Source of the DNA: Pseudoalteromonas piscicida
Lineage (GTDB): Bacteria; Pseudomonadota; Gammaproteobacteria; Enterobacterales; Alteromonadaceae
Assembly: GCF_002208135.1 (NCBI RefSeq)
Contig: NZ_CP021646.1
Location: 2,978,001-3,042,000 of the forward strand
DNA: 64,000 nt
Direction of reading: 5' to 3'
Each line of letters starts with the position of its first letter. The first letter of the stretch is position 1. A model generated the notes under the pieces. It saw only the letters and a program-made list of their open reading frames with translations, was not told where the DNA came from and did no database searches. Positions 28,748 through 38,673 of the stretch are shown piece by piece. The position numbers and the translations under genes were made by a program.

Positions 28748-29488
28748 TTAAGATAACCAACTCGCCACAGCTTCTAAACTATCGTACGCCGTCATATCCA
28801 CTTTTAGTGGAGTAATAGCGGCATAACCGTTGTTTACAGCATGAAAATCCGTGCCTTCACCAGCGTCACTTTCATGACCTAACGTGCCATACCAATACAC
28901 ACTTCTGCCCCAAGGATCGATTTGTTCGGTCATAGTATCCGCTTTATGACGCGAGCCTAATCGGGTTACTTTTATCCCTTTTAAGTCACTTAATGGAATA
29001 TCCGGCACATTGATATTAATGATTTGATCTTTTGGTAGTGGGTGATTTGCAAGCTTTTTAATGATCTCTACGGTGACATGCGCTGCAGTCTCGTAGTGGA
29101 CTTCATTTTTTGAGCAAAGCGAAACAGCAATAGCCGGTAAGCCTAAATGACGACCTTCTGTGGCCGCTGCAACGGTGCCGGAGTACAGCGTATCATCGCC
29201 AAGATTAGCGCCATTGTTGATCCCTGCAACGACTAAATCCGGCAATTCATCAATAAGCTTATTCACTCCAAGGTGAACGCAGTCGGTTGGGGTGCCATTT
29301 ACTGAGATAAAACCATTATCTAGCGTAGTCGCTCTTAATGGGTTCAATAAAGTTAGCGAATTACTCGCACCGCTACAGTTTCTATCTGGACCAATGACGG
29401 TAACGTCCGCAATTTGCGATAGTGCTTGATACAAGATAGCAATGCCTTTGGCGTGAACACCATCGTCATTACTCAATAGGATCTTCAT
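28748..29488 (-). CDS. surE: 5'/3'-nucleotidase SurE
   Basis: 246-aa metal-dependent phosphatase acting on nucleoside monophosphates, with some exopolyphosphatase activity in the family. The N-terminal acidic metal site [13 protein letters not shown] is intact, as are [12 protein letters not shown] and the loop [21 protein letters not shown]. Length is standard. It is transcribed between truD and pcm; ATG 29488 has a purine-rich site upstream (GAGGTG). Confidence 0.95.
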   Translation of the reverse strand: MKILLSNDDGVHAKGIAILYQALSQIADVTVIGPDRNCSGASNSLTLLNPLRATTLDNGFISVNGTPTDCVHLGVNKLIDELPDLVVAGINNGANLGDDTLYSGTVAAATEGRHLGLPAIAVSLCSKNEVHYETAAHVTVEIIKKLANHPLPKDQIININVPDIPLSDLKGIKVTRLGSRHKADTMTEQIDPWGRSVYWYGTLGHESDAGEGTDFHAVNNGYAAITPLKVDMTAYDSLEAVASWLS

Positions 29489-29523
29489 TTTTCACCTCTT
29501 TTTCTTGTTAGACAATGAGTACC

Positions 29524-30561
29524 TCACTGCTGTATCGATTCTTCATGTTTATTAAACTTTTTGCTGGCATCACGGTGATTAACAAGCTCTCTGAGCAGCG
29601 CCGTGGCAAAAGTTCCTTTTGGTAAACTGAATTCTAGGGTTAGCGTGCTATCGTCAGCCATACTCACCTGAAGCGCTTCGGGTATTAATCTAAGCGCTCT
29701 GCGCTCATTTTTCATCCCAAACTCTGCTAATCCTTCGTGCCATTTAGCGAAAGGTGCCAACCATTCACGCTCTTGCGGCAATAAGCCCTTTTCACCCTTA
29801 CCAACCAATGGCGCCGAAAGTAAAATGTCGCCATTCAGTAACCGCTCAATGAGCTCGCAATCAATCTCTGAATCAAAAAATGCGTTACTGCCACTAAGTA
29901 AAAAGATTTCACGATGCCAAGTCGTTGCCAAGCCATGCTCTGCCACCCGGCGACTGACTACTTCGTTGAACAGATGGGAGCGAGCGGCTGAAAGCACAAG
30001 CCCTCTGAGCTTTTTATCGCGGATCTTTTCACCGTCAAATAACCTATCTGCCATGGCTAAGTTGTGGCCATCATGACCAAAACGTTGTTCTCCAAAATAA
30101 TTAGGAACCCCTTGGCGTACGGCATTAATACGCGACAGAATATCAAGTGGAGCAGTCACGTTTCTGAGGGTAATGGCAAAGCGATTGCCCTTATGACAAC
30201 CTGTTTTTAACTTTCGATTGTGCCGTATTTGTTGCACCACAAAAATAGAGTCACTATTTAATGCACTAAAATCTACCGACTTTTTAATTGGCACCGGCAC
30301 GCTAAACCACTGCGTACATACGCCGTGTCTGTCTTTAATTCCTGCATAGCTGACATCTCGCGGTGAAATTTGGGCAAACTCTGCAAGCTTTTTAGCGACA
30401 AAGGCAGTGTTTTCTCCCTTTTTAACTATCTGCAAGCAAACATGCTCACCTTCGCCAGTAAAAGGAATATCTAAAATTTCTTCGACTCTAAAGTCTTCTG
30501 GTTGTGACTTATAATCGCCATCAGATAACGGTTTGCCGTAAAGATAATTTAGTGTCTTCAT
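29524..30561 (-). CDS. truD: tRNA pseudouridine(13) synthase
   Basis: 345-aa enzyme isomerising U13 of tRNA-Glu. The catalytic Asp is in the motif [17 protein letters not shown]; the TRUD insertion domain and [12 protein letters not shown] are visible. Its ATG overlaps the stop of ispF by four bases, so it is coupled within the ftsB-to-rpoS cluster. Confidence 0.95.
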   Translation of the reverse strand: MKTLNYLYGKPLSDGDYKSQPEDFRVEEILDIPFTGEGEHVCLQIVKKGENTAFVAKKLAEFAQISPRDVSYAGIKDRHGVCTQWFSVPVPIKKSVDFSALNSDSIFVVQQIRHNRKLKTGCHKGNRFAITLRNVTAPLDILSRINAVRQGVPNYFGEQRFGHDGHNLAMADRLFDGEKIRDKKLRGLVLSAARSHLFNEVVSRRVAEHGLATTWHREIFLLSGSNAFFDSEIDCELIERLLNGDILLSAPLVGKGEKGLLPQEREWLAPFAKWHEGLAEFGMKNERRALRLIPEALQVSMADDSTLTLEFSLPKGTFATALLRELVNHRDASKKFNKHEESIQQ

Positions 30562-31034
30562 GCTTTTACCAATAGCACCACAGCATGGCTTGAGATCCCT
30601 TCCTTACGTCCCTCAAAACCCAACTTTTCAGTAGTGGTTGCTTTAACATTAACTTGGTCCAGCTGCGCTTCACAGTCGTTTGCGATATTACCGCGCATCG
30701 CATCAATATGTGGTCGCATCTTTGGTGCTTGTGCGACAATCGTGACGTCGATATTGCCTATTTGATAGCCAAGCGTTTTCACTTGTTCCATCACGCGGCG
30801 CAATAAAATACGACTATCGATATTTTCAAATTCACTCGCGGTATCAGGAAAGTGCTTACCAATATCTCCCAACGCAAGCGCTCCCAACAAGGCATCACAC
30901 AATGCATGAATTGCCACATCACCATCAGAGTGAGCAATAAAACCCTGTTCGTAAGGAATTTTTTCCCCACAAATCGTCAATGGACCGGCTCCACCAAATT
31001 TATGAACATCAAATCCGTGGCCAATTCTAATCAT
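30558..31034 (-). CDS. ispF: 2-C-methyl-D-erythritol 2,4-cyclodiphosphate synthase
   Basis: MEP-pathway enzyme forming the cyclodiphosphate from CDP-ME phosphate. 158 aa; metal-binding Asp and His in [10 protein letters not shown] (residues 8 and 10), the second site AHSDGDV, and the family segment [12 protein letters not shown]. Overlaps ispD by eight bases and truD by four. The later pathway enzyme IspG is at the right end of this window. Confidence 0.96.
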   Translation of the reverse strand: MIRIGHGFDVHKFGGAGPLTICGEKIPYEQGFIAHSDGDVAIHALCDALLGALALGDIGKHFPDTASEFENIDSRILLRRVMEQVKTLGYQIGNIDVTIVAQAPKMRPHIDAMRGNIANDCEAQLDQVNVKATTTEKLGFEGRKEGISSHAVVLLVKA

Positions 31035-31725
31035 GCTGTTTACCTTGTTGTTGAATTATAAACTCCGCCAGAGGTAAATCCTCCGGCGTCGTGATCTTAA
31101 TGTTATCCGTACGCGCGGCAATGAGTTGGACTGGCTGATTTTGTAATTCCATCGCTGATGCTTCATCTGTGATATTTGCACCTTGAGAAAGCCCAAGCTC
31201 CAGCGCAGCCAATAACTCTTCATACCTAAACATTTGAGGCGTAAAAGCCTGCCATAACGACGCTCTAGGTACGGTCTCCTGTACCAACTCCGCACCACGT
31301 TTGATGGTATCTTTAACCTTGGCAGCCAGTATGCCACCTTGCTGTTGGTTTATACATTGTGAAATCAGCTGATGAATATCGTCCAGCGCAACTAAAGGTC
31401 GAGCTGCATCATGAACTAACACCCAGTCAGGGCGACTTGGTGCTAACGCTTTTAGCGCCAATAAAACGGAGTCGGCCCGTTCTTGTCCACCTTCACAATA
31501 GCTAAAACGGCTATCAGGTAGTAACGCCGATGAAAAATATCCATCTTCTTTGGAAACGGCGACCATAAATTGATCGACGCACTCAAGTCCGGCTAGCTTT
31601 TCCAGTGTGTGTACTAAAATCGGTTTACCTAATAGTGGGATATATTGTTTAGGCATCTGCGCCTGCATACGACTGCCAACCCCAGCTGCGGGGATGACGA
31701 CTGCAAGTTTATCGTTTCTTTTCAT
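31027..31725 (-). CDS. ispD: 2-C-methyl-D-erythritol 4-phosphate cytidylyltransferase
   Basis: Third step of the MEP isoprenoid pathway, making CDP-methylerythritol. 232 aa from ATG 31725 ([15 protein letters not shown]); a GTG seven codons upstream lies deeper in ftsB and is less likely. The nucleotide-binding motif [10 protein letters not shown] and the signature VLVHDAARP are intact. It overlaps the end of ftsB by about 17 bp. Confidence 0.95.
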   Translation of the reverse strand: MKRNDKLAVVIPAAGVGSRMQAQMPKQYIPLLGKPILVHTLEKLAGLECVDQFMVAVSKEDGYFSSALLPDSRFSYCEGGQERADSVLLALKALAPSRPDWVLVHDAARPLVALDDIHQLISQCINQQQGGILAAKVKDTIKRGAELVQETVPRASLWQAFTPQMFRYEELLAALELGLSQGANITDEASAMELQNQPVQLIAARTDNIKITTPEDLPLAEFIIQQQGKQHD

Positions 31726-32002
31726 GAGGTACTTTCGGTAATACACGGATAAAAGTTTCGCCAGGCTTAATCATGCCAAGCTCATGACGAGCACGCTCCT
31801 CAACCCCTTCAAGGCCGAGTTTTAAGTCTTCAATATCCGCTTTTAATAATTTATTTCGTTTACTGAGATTGGCATTGGTTTCTTGGTGCGATTTAACCAC
31901 GGATTTTATCCGAGTGTAGTCCTCCACGCCGTTGTGGCCGAACCAAAGTCTGTACTGAATAAATAGCGCTAAAACCAACAGCGCTAACTGAAAAAATCGC
32001 AT
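31709..32002 (-). CDS. ftsB: Cell division protein FtsB
   Basis: 97-aa bitopic divisome protein that bridges FtsL and FtsQ. An N-terminal TM helix (about 4-21) is followed by a coiled coil (about 30-65) with NLSKRNKLLKADIEDLK and the conserved VEERARHELGMIKPGE. First gene of the cluster running to rpoS. Confidence 0.93.
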   Translation of the reverse strand: MRFFQLALLVLALFIQYRLWFGHNGVEDYTRIKSVVKSHQETNANLSKRNKLLKADIEDLKLGLEGVEERARHELGMIKPGETFIRVLPKVPHEKKR

Positions 32003-32040
32003 TGCTTAATCCAAACTTCTGTTTTTTGAGTCGATTAGGA

Positions 32041-32679
32041 TCACTGACTCATTTTTGTTTTTTGTACTTGTGGCCAATTAATCGCGCTGGCAAGTAACAT
32101 TTCTCTTAGCGTCAGCCTTCGTGGTATTGCCGCTTTGCCAAAATGCCAAGTATGGCCACAACAAGCCGCTGTCATTAACGCTTTCGTTGGTTTTAGCAGT
32201 TGTACACACGCTTCATCACTTGCTTGTAAGCTATTGCCATTAACACTAAACCAGCCAAATTGATTACAGTGCAATTTGTCAGCCTCACCCACTTGGTCGA
32301 CACTGTCGAGCCTAACGTTTGTCCCCGTCGAGTCTGCGTATAGCACAGGAACTACCAGCCCCACTTTCACCTTAGTGGTAAAAAATGCAGCGTTGGCAGC
32401 GTCATCACATTTAGGCTGTGATTTTTGCTTTGCTAACCAACATCCATTGAAACTATCTAGCTCAAGCGGAACATCGCCATGAATAATATGTGTGGCCGCG
32501 CGCTCAACATAATACGGCAAGCTGTTTAACAAACGCTGAAGGCGAGTATGATCGGAGAGCTCAGCAAGTTTTGGCAACTCTCTGGCATAAAATACATTTA
32601 CAAGCTCGGCAAATACAAGGCGAGATGCTTCGTCATACCAGATTGTATTTTGCTGCTGCTCCAAAACGCCTCCCGTCAA
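32041..32679 (-). CDS. Uncharacterised 212-aa protein
   Basis: I do not recognise a family. No signal peptide or TM helix. The N-terminal half is helical and hydrophobic (YDEASRLVFAELVNVFYARELPKL); the C-terminal half is rich in Cys, with NGCWLAK, KCDDAA, LHCNQF, EACVQL and TAACCGHTW. The Cys/His set might bind a metal, but spacing fits no motif I know. It ends 38 bp before ftsB on the same strand, so it may share its promoter region. Codon use resembles its neighbours. Confidence 0.6.
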   Translation of the reverse strand: MTGGVLEQQQNTIWYDEASRLVFAELVNVFYARELPKLAELSDHTRLQRLLNSLPYYVERAATHIIHGDVPLELDSFNGCWLAKQKSQPKCDDAANAAFFTTKVKVGLVVPVLYADSTGTNVRLDSVDQVGEADKLHCNQFGWFSVNGNSLQASDEACVQLLKPTKALMTAACCGHTWHFGKAAIPRRLTLREMLLASAINWPQVQKTKMSQ

Positions 32680-32752
32680 TGCAATCTACTTTAGTAGACT
32701 GGTGTACATCCTTTATACACTAGCCATGTTTCAAATCAAAGCAAACTGCTCT

Positions 32753-32818
32753 GTTGTACTTGCTTACGGCTTGGTTCCTAGTTTTGTTGTACTTGCTTAC
32801 GGCTTGGTTCCTAGTTTT
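32753..32818. repeat. 33-bp perfect direct tandem duplication
   Basis: GTTGTACTTGCTTACGGCTT plus 13 further bases occurs twice without a gap, at 32753-32785 and 32786-32818. It covers the stop codon of the DUF2947 gene (32797), so the last codons and the stop are duplicated; only the upstream copy is read. Confidence 0.9.
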
Positions 32819-33267
32819 GCTTGCCCCTCAGCCATAAATTGTACTACCGAACTGCGTTTTTTTCCTATTAAGAAACTGCCGTCAGTCAAAAACATAAAGT
32901 TCTGCCAACATCGCTTAAACACGTCAAAACGGGTCTCGATCACATCATCTCGAGAGAGACAAAAATACACGGTGGTATTAGCTTGCCAATCAAGAAATTG
33001 CTCGATAGTCTCAGGAAACGCTTCTCCTGCTTCCCACGGCTGCTCCCAATTGAGGGTTTCTTGCCATGAGTCCGCTTTACCAACCCAGTCTGTTTTATCA
33101 AAGAAATCAGGGTGATCTTTTTCGTTGCTTACCATAGTGCTCCAAAGCACCGCAGCGCGCGCCGCTGACATTGGTTTTATCAATGCCAGGTCGGATTCTT
33201 CGATTGGAAGATCTTTATGTTTGAAAACCCAAGCTTTCTTATAATCGTCCAGCGCAATATAATTCAT
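32797..33267 (-). CDS. DUF2947 family protein
   Basis: 156-aa cytoplasmic protein matching the DUF2947 family found in Vibrio and Alteromonadales (start like MNYIALDDYKKAWVF, core PMSAARAAVLW, and FDVFKRCWQNFMFLTDG). Rich in Trp and acidic residues. Function unknown. Its final codons lie in a 33-bp tandem duplication. Divergent from the DUF1653 gene. Confidence 0.75.
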   Translation of the reverse strand: MNYIALDDYKKAWVFKHKDLPIEESDLALIKPMSAARAAVLWSTMVSNEKDHPDFFDKTDWVGKADSWQETLNWEQPWEAGEAFPETIEQFLDWQANTTVYFCLSRDDVIETRFDVFKRCWQNFMFLTDGSFLIGKKRSSVVQFMAEGQAKLGTKP

Positions 33268-33351
33268 CTTTAAACACCTTCAGTCTTAATGGCACGGATT
33301 ATAACATTTCAGTCCGTCACGTACGGCTTTTATTTTTTGGAGCTTGAATTA

Positions 33352-33588
33352 GTGGATATCACACCTGGAATTTACCGCCACTACAAAGGAAAATTATATC
33401 GAGTGCACGCCTTGGCAACGCACAGTGAAACGCAAGAGAAGCAAGTGGTTTATCAAACCCTATATGGAGATATGAGCTTTTGGGTTCGACCACTTGAAAT
33501 GTTTTTAGAAGACGTTATGGTCGAAGGCGAAGCGGTGCCTCGCTTCACTTTAATCGAAACCGAAGCAGGGTTGGCAGCGAAAAGCTGA
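33352..33588 (+). CDS. DUF1653 domain protein
   Basis: 78 aa if started at GTG 33352, which has GGAG nine bases upstream; an ATG at 33289 would add 21 residues and leave only 21 bp to the divergent gene. The DUF1653 pattern is clear: PGIYRHYKGKLYRVHALATHSET, VVYQTLYGD, FWVRPLEMF. Small beta-rich protein of unknown role. It precedes the MoxR gene by 46 bp. Confidence 0.8.
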   Translation: MDITPGIYRHYKGKLYRVHALATHSETQEKQVVYQTLYGDMSFWVRPLEMFLEDVMVEGEAVPRFTLIETEAGLAAKS

Positions 33589-33634
33589 TTGTGGCAAGAT
33601 GAGTCTATCTCATCTGACCACAAGAAGCTGAATT

Positions 33635-34468
33635 ATGTTTAAAGGTACTGATCAATATATTGCTACCTCTGCTCTACAACAGGCCGTGAACGCGGCCATC
33701 GTTTTAGAAAAACCACTCCTGATTAAAGGTGAACCTGGCACAGGCAAAACCTTACTCGCCGAAGAACTGGCAAAAAGTTTAGATACCGAACTCATCCAAT
33801 GGCATATAAAGTCAACAACCAAAGCACAGCAAGGCCTATACGAATACGATGCGGTCTCGCGTTTACGCGACAGTCAACTTGGCGATCCTCGCGTTAATGA
33901 TGTTGGCAATTACATTATCAAAGGTAAGCTGTGGCAGGCATTTACCGCCACAAAGCGCCCCGTTCTGCTGATTGATGAAATCGACAAAGCCGATATTGAG
34001 TTCCCCAATGACCTGCTGTTAGAGCTCGATAAAATGGAGTTTCATGTCTACGAAACCAACGAGCAAATAAAGGCCAAAGTACGCCCTATCGTCATTATCA
34101 CCTCAAACAATGAGAAAGAGCTACCAGATGCCTTTTTACGCCGCTGCTTTTTCCACTACATCGACTTTCCGAGCAAAGAAGAGATGCAGCAAATTGTAGA
34201 CGTGCATTTTCCACATATTAAAGCGAATTTAGTGCAACGAGCACTCGAAAGCTTTTTCCAATTACGCGACACACCAAACCTAAAGAAAAAGCCAAGTACG
34301 AGTGAACTACTCGACTGGTTAAAACTATTATTAGCGGAAGATATTTCCCCTGACGCGTTACATGATAAATCCAACCAAGGTGGCCTAATGCCGTTATTTG
34401 GTGCGCTACTTAAAAACGAGCAAGATGTTTCTTTGGTTGAAAAGCTCGCCTTTATGAGCCGCCGCTGA
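33635..34468 (+). CDS. MoxR-family AAA+ ATPase
   Basis: 277-aa AAA+ ATPase. Walker A GEPGTGKT is at about residues 32-39 and Walker B is VLLIDEIDKAD; sensor 1 is ITSNNEKELPDAFLRRC. MoxR ATPases act with VWA-domain partners as chaperones for metal insertion or complex assembly. The partner is presumably the next gene, two bases downstream. The client is not evident from the neighbourhood. Confidence 0.9.
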   Translation: MFKGTDQYIATSALQQAVNAAIVLEKPLLIKGEPGTGKTLLAEELAKSLDTELIQWHIKSTTKAQQGLYEYDAVSRLRDSQLGDPRVNDVGNYIIKGKLWQAFTATKRPVLLIDEIDKADIEFPNDLLLELDKMEFHVYETNEQIKAKVRPIVIITSNNEKELPDAFLRRCFFHYIDFPSKEEMQQIVDVHFPHIKANLVQRALESFFQLRDTPNLKKKPSTSELLDWLKLLLAEDISPDALHDKSNQGGLMPLFGALLKNEQDVSLVEKLAFMSRR

Positions 34469-34470
34469 TC

Positions 34471-35655
34471 ATGCTCATCGATTTTGTACTCACCCTTAGG
34501 CGTTACGGTATTAAAGCGAGCCTGCGCGAATTACTAGACTGTTTAGAGGCGCTAGATAAAGAAGTTTGCTTTGCCGATCTGGACAGCTTTTACTTTTTGG
34601 CAAAAACTATCTTCGTGAAAGATGAAACCTTGTTTGATAAATTCGACCGCGCGTTTGCTGATTATTTTGAGGGGATAGAGTCAATAGACCTCTTTTCACA
34701 ACTTCAACAACAGCAATTGCCTGAGGACTGGCTGCGTAAAGAATTTGAGAAATTGCTGTCGGAGGAAGAAAAAGCCAAACTTAACGCGATGGGTGGACTC
34801 GACAAGCTCCTTGAAACGTTAAAAGCACGCTTGGCAGAGCAACGAAAACGCCACGCAGGCGGTAATAAATGGGTTGGTACAGGCGGCACCTCACCTTTTG
34901 GCGCTTATGGCTATAATCCTGAAGGGATCCGCATTGGCCAAGACGGAAACCGTCATCGCAGGGCAGTCAAGGTCTGGGATAAAAGGCAATACCGTAATCT
35001 CGATAGTAATACTGACATCAGCAGCCGCAATATTAAGCTCGCACTCAAGCAATTGCGTAAATTTGCACGCAGCGGAGCCAGCGATCAGCTCGACCTTAAT
35101 GAAACCATCCGCGCTACCGCAAGACAGGGCGGCATGCTGGATGTGAAAATGGCGCCTGAGCGGCATAACTCAGTGAAAGTACTGATGCTGTTTGATATTG
35201 GCGGCTCTATGGATGACCATATCCAACTTTGTGAACAACTATTTAGCGCCGCACACAGTGAATTTAAGCACCTTGAGTTTTTTTACTTTCATAATTGTGT
35301 GTACGAACATGTTTGGCACGATAATGACCGTCGTGACAGCGAATTGCTTGATACTTATCAGCTAATTAACCGTTACGGCTCAGACTATCGACTAATATTT
35401 GTTGGTGACGCGACAATGGGCCCCTATGAAATCACCTATCCCGGCGGTAGCGTAGAGCATTGGAATCAAGAAGCAGGAGCTACTTGGTTGAATCGTTTAA
35501 CCAATCACTTTAGTAAGGTGGCTTGGCTTAATCCTCAGCCGCAAAGCTATTGGTCTTATTACCATTCGATCGAGCTAATAAATCAATTAATGCAAAATCG
35601 AATGTATCCGCTAACAATTGAAGGTCTAAGTCAGGCGTTTAAAGAATTAAGCTAA
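34471..35655 (+). CDS. VWA domain-containing CoxE-like protein
   Basis: 394 aa. An N-terminal helical region (about 1-120) precedes a Gly-rich linker (about 130-160) and a C-terminal von Willebrand A domain with a MIDAS-type motif DIGGSMDDH (Asp242, Gly244, Ser246). The block NRYGSDYRLIFVGDATMGPYEI carries the later acidic MIDAS residues. No TM helices, so cytosolic. Two bases after the MoxR ATPase gene: together a MoxR/VWA chaperone pair. A 26-bp perfect inverted repeat without T-run lies just after the stop. Confidence 0.88.
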   Translation: MLIDFVLTLRRYGIKASLRELLDCLEALDKEVCFADLDSFYFLAKTIFVKDETLFDKFDRAFADYFEGIESIDLFSQLQQQQLPEDWLRKEFEKLLSEEEKAKLNAMGGLDKLLETLKARLAEQRKRHAGGNKWVGTGGTSPFGAYGYNPEGIRIGQDGNRHRRAVKVWDKRQYRNLDSNTDISSRNIKLALKQLRKFARSGASDQLDLNETIRATARQGGMLDVKMAPERHNSVKVLMLFDIGGSMDDHIQLCEQLFSAAHSEFKHLEFFYFHNCVYEHVWHDNDRRDSELLDTYQLINRYGSDYRLIFVGDATMGPYEITYPGGSVEHWNQEAGATWLNRLTNHFSKVAWLNPQPQSYWSYYHSIELINQLMQNRMYPLTIEGLSQAFKELS

Positions 35656-35664
35656 AGCAGTGCT

Positions 35665-35690
35665 GCTTGCAAGGTAAACACCTTGCAAGC
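35665..35690. terminator. Inverted repeat between the VWA and regulator genes
   Basis: A perfect 11-bp stem GCTTGCAAGGT with its complement around AAAC, between convergent genes. It lacks a clear T-run, so termination strength is uncertain. Confidence 0.5.
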
Positions 35691-35702
35691 AATGATGCGA
35701 AA

Positions 35703-36356
35703 TTAGTCACTCACTTCGATGGGTTCTAATTGTAATTTTGAAGCAATCAATACGGCTTGAGTACGGTTATAGACGCCCAACTTTCTGAAGATAGCGGTGA
35801 TATGTGCTTTCACCGTTGCCTCTGAAATATTTAGCTCATAGGCAATTTGCTTATTCAGCAAGCCTTCGTGTAAATATTGCAGCACTTTATATTGCTGCGG
35901 CGTAAGCGAGGCCACTTGTTGGGCAAGCTCTTTGTCTTCTCCTTCAAGTTCAGCCACTTTGTCTTTCATGCCTTCAGGCAACCACGTGTCACCTTCGAGC
36001 ACTTGATCTATGGCTTCGGTAATTTGTTCTACTGACGCCGCTTTTGGGATAAAACCCATCGCGCCGTATCCCATCACTTTAGAGATGATAGAAAGGTCTT
36101 CGCTTCCCGAAACCACAACAACTGGAAGACTTGGGTGATCCTCACGGATCCGAATTAGTCCATATAAATCACCATTGCCCGGCATATGTAAATCGAGCAG
36201 GAGTAGGTCTAGTTCTTCTTGTTGTTGTAAGACCGAGAGCGTAGTGTCAAAGTTTTCAGATTCGAATACCTCTAGTCCTTCAAACTGCGCTTTTAGAGCC
36301 CCCTTAAGCGCCTCTCGAAATAGAGGGTGATCATCCGCGATTAAAAACTGATACAT
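35703..36356 (-). CDS. LuxR/NarL-type response regulator, candidate CrbR
   Basis: 217 aa: receiver domain (about 1-118) with phospho-Asp55 in LLLLDLHMPG and the conserved Lys in FIPKAAS, then a LuxR-type HTH (about 148-205: TPQQYKVLQYLHEGLLNKQIA, SEATVKAHITAIFRKL). Located directly downstream of acs on the same strand. In Vibrio and Pseudomonas a regulator of this type (CrbR, also called AcsR) activates acs, so that role is proposed here by context. The CrbS kinase is not in the window. A terminator separates it from acs, so it probably has its own promoter. Confidence 0.82.
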   Translation of the reverse strand: MYQFLIADDHPLFREALKGALKAQFEGLEVFESENFDTTLSVLQQQEELDLLLLDLHMPGNGDLYGLIRIREDHPSLPVVVVSGSEDLSIISKVMGYGAMGFIPKAASVEQITEAIDQVLEGDTWLPEGMKDKVAELEGEDKELAQQVASLTPQQYKVLQYLHEGLLNKQIAYELNISEATVKAHITAIFRKLGVYNRTQAVLIASKLQLEPIEVSD

Positions 36357-36365
36357 GCTATGCTC

Positions 36366-36401
36366 CTAAAAAATCGGCTGTTATCGTAAAGATAACAGCC
36401 G
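36366..36401 (-). terminator. Terminator downstream of acs
   Basis: A perfect 11-bp stem CGGCTGTTATC with its complement around GTAAA (36375-36401), followed on the minus strand by a T-run. Confidence 0.85.
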
Positions 36402-36442
36402 TTATAGTATGTTTATATTAGGTCGCAATTCAAGTTATTCAG

Positions 36443-38383
36443 TTAACGATTCAATCTATTCTCGATTAATTCATCAACCACACTTGGATCGGCAAGTGTA
36501 GAAGTATCTCCTAACTGTTGATACTCATTGGCTGCAATCTTACGCAAAATACGGCGCATGATTTTACCAGAACGGGTTTTAGGTAAACCTGGAGACCATT
36601 GGATCATGTCAGGGGTTGCAATTGGGCTTAGCTCTTTACGCACCCAATTTCTCACCTCTTTAGTTAACTCATCTGATACCGTCACTCCTTCATTTGGCGT
36701 GATATAGACATAGATCCCTTGGCCTTTAATATCGTGTGGATAGCCTACCACAGCCGCTTCAGCAACCGCTTCGTGGGCCACTAACGCACTTTCGATTTCA
36801 GCAGTACCGAGGCGGTGACCTGAAACGTTAAGTACGTCATCCACGCGACCTGTGATCCAGTAGTAACCGTCTTCATCACGGCGACAACCATCGCCCGTAA
36901 AATAAACGCCCGGATAAGCCGAGAAGTACGTTTGCTCGAAGCGCTCATGGTCACCATAAACTGTGCGAGCTTGTGAAGGCCAGCTATCCAAAATCACCAG
37001 ATTACCCTCGGTCGCGCCTGTCAGCGTATTGCCTTCAGCGTCAAATAGTGCAGGAGCAATACCAAAGAATGGACGGGTCGCAGAACCCGGCTTAAGTGCG
37101 GTAGCGCCAGGTAGTGGCGTGATCATGATGCCGCCCGTTTCGGTTTGCCACCAAGTATCGACGATAGGACAATCGCTATTACCAATTTGTTCGTAATACC
37201 AAGACCAAGCCTCTGGGTTAATTGGCTCACCGACCGAACCCAAAATACGTAAACTATCACGCTTAGAACTTGCAGTCGGCTCGTCACCTTTCGCCATCAA
37301 AGCACGGATCGCGGTAGGCGCAGTATAAAGGATAGTAACGCCATGTTTATCAACGATTTCACCCATGCGACCAGACGTTGGATAAGTTGGTACGCCTTCG
37401 AATACAACTTGAGTACAACCATTCACAAGTGGGCCATAAGCAATATAACTATGACCTGTGATCCAACCCACATCTGCACTACACCAGTAAATATCATCTT
37501 CTTGGAGATCGAATACATACTCATGCGTCATCGATGCATACACCAAGTACCCACCTGTCGTATGAACAACCCCTTTCGGCTGACCAGTAGAGCCCGAGGT
37601 GTAAAGAATAAAGAGCGGATCTTCCGCATTCATCATTTCAGGTTCACATTCGGCTGGCTTATCAGCAACTAATTCATGCCACCATACATCGTGAGCATTC
37701 CATTCAACATCGCCACCTGTTAATTGATGTACAACCACATGCTCGATAGTGGTGACGCCAGCTTGCGCCACCGCTTCATCGACATTTGCCTTCAGCGGCA
37801 CACAATTACCACCGCGACGACCTTCATCTGAAGTGATCACAACTTTGGCGCCAGAATCTTTAATACGATCTGCAATCGCTGAAGGTGAAAAACCACCAAA
37901 CACTACAGAATGGATAGCACCAATTCTTGCACAGGCCTGCATGGCGTAAATCGCTTGTGGAGTCATCGGCATGTAGATAGCGACGCGGTCACCCTTTGCA
38001 ACTCCTAGGCTCTTAAGGCCATTGGCAAGCTTTGCGACTTCATCGTGGAGTTGCTGGTAGGTTATATTTTCCGTTTGTTCTGGGTTATCGCCTTCCCAAA
38101 TCAATGCGATTTTATCGGCGCGCTTTTCGAGGTGTCTATCGATACAGTTATAAGAGGCATTTAGTACGCCGTCTTCATACCATTTAATATTGATATGGCC
38201 TTTGTCGAATGAGGTATTTTTAACTTTACTATAAGGTTTGAACCAATCTAAACGTTGACCGTGCTCTTTCCAAAACTCTGCGGGGTCATCAACCGACTTT
38301 TGATATAGTTCTTGATATTGCTCGTCGTTGATTAATGCTGCGTTCTTGATTTTTTCAGGAACTGGATAAATGCTCTGTGACAT
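36443..38383 (-). CDS. acs: Acetyl-CoA synthetase
   Basis: AMP-forming acetate:CoA ligase for acetate scavenging. The start is ATG 38383 ([12 protein letters not shown]) with GGAG six bases upstream; an in-frame ATG 20 codons earlier is less likely. 646 aa, typical. Adenylate-forming motif [23 protein letters not shown], and the C-terminal [11 protein letters not shown], whose Lys is the site of regulatory acetylation in the family. The gene is divergent from a porin and next to a LuxR-type regulator. Confidence 0.97.
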   Translation of the reverse strand: MSQSIYPVPEKIKNAALINDEQYQELYQKSVDDPAEFWKEHGQRLDWFKPYSKVKNTSFDKGHINIKWYEDGVLNASYNCIDRHLEKRADKIALIWEGDNPEQTENITYQQLHDEVAKLANGLKSLGVAKGDRVAIYMPMTPQAIYAMQACARIGAIHSVVFGGFSPSAIADRIKDSGAKVVITSDEGRRGGNCVPLKANVDEAVAQAGVTTIEHVVVHQLTGGDVEWNAHDVWWHELVADKPAECEPEMMNAEDPLFILYTSGSTGQPKGVVHTTGGYLVYASMTHEYVFDLQEDDIYWCSADVGWITGHSYIAYGPLVNGCTQVVFEGVPTYPTSGRMGEIVDKHGVTILYTAPTAIRALMAKGDEPTASSKRDSLRILGSVGEPINPEAWSWYYEQIGNSDCPIVDTWWQTETGGIMITPLPGATALKPGSATRPFFGIAPALFDAEGNTLTGATEGNLVILDSWPSQARTVYGDHERFEQTYFSAYPGVYFTGDGCRRDEDGYYWITGRVDDVLNVSGHRLGTAEIESALVAHEAVAEAAVVGYPHDIKGQGIYVYITPNEGVTVSDELTKEVRNWVRKELSPIATPDMIQWSPGLPKTRSGKIMRRILRKIAANEYQQLGDTSTLADPSVVDELIENRLNR

Positions 38384-38412
38384 AGTCATCTCCATTATAT
38401 TTAGAGGTCTAG

Positions 38413-38566
38413 GTCTGCTAGACACGCTTTTCCTAAGGATCACCCAGCCTTGGGTGTTTAAGTATTAGACCTTAGTTGTAGAACACCTGCAAACGTAAAA
38501 GTTTCATACAAGCAATATACTCGCCTCCCCCCATTTATTTGCCGCATACCACCTTAGTCTAATAGA
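38413..38566. promoter_or_regulatory. Two GTCT-N3-AGAC palindromes between acs and the porin gene
   Basis: GTCTGCTAGAC at 38413-38423 and GTCTAATAGAC at 38556-38566. Both have GTCT/AGAC arms around three bases and lie in the divergent acs/porin interval. They are candidate operators for a dimeric regulator such as the LuxR-type protein at 35703; this is inference only. Confidence 0.35.
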
Positions 38567-38673
38567 CCAATAGGTAATTGAGTAAAAACCAACCTTAAAC
38601 AACAGTTAGTGATGATTAAAAATGAATGTCAGCTGCTGCCAACTGCAAAGCACAGCTATTGAGGAACTGGATT

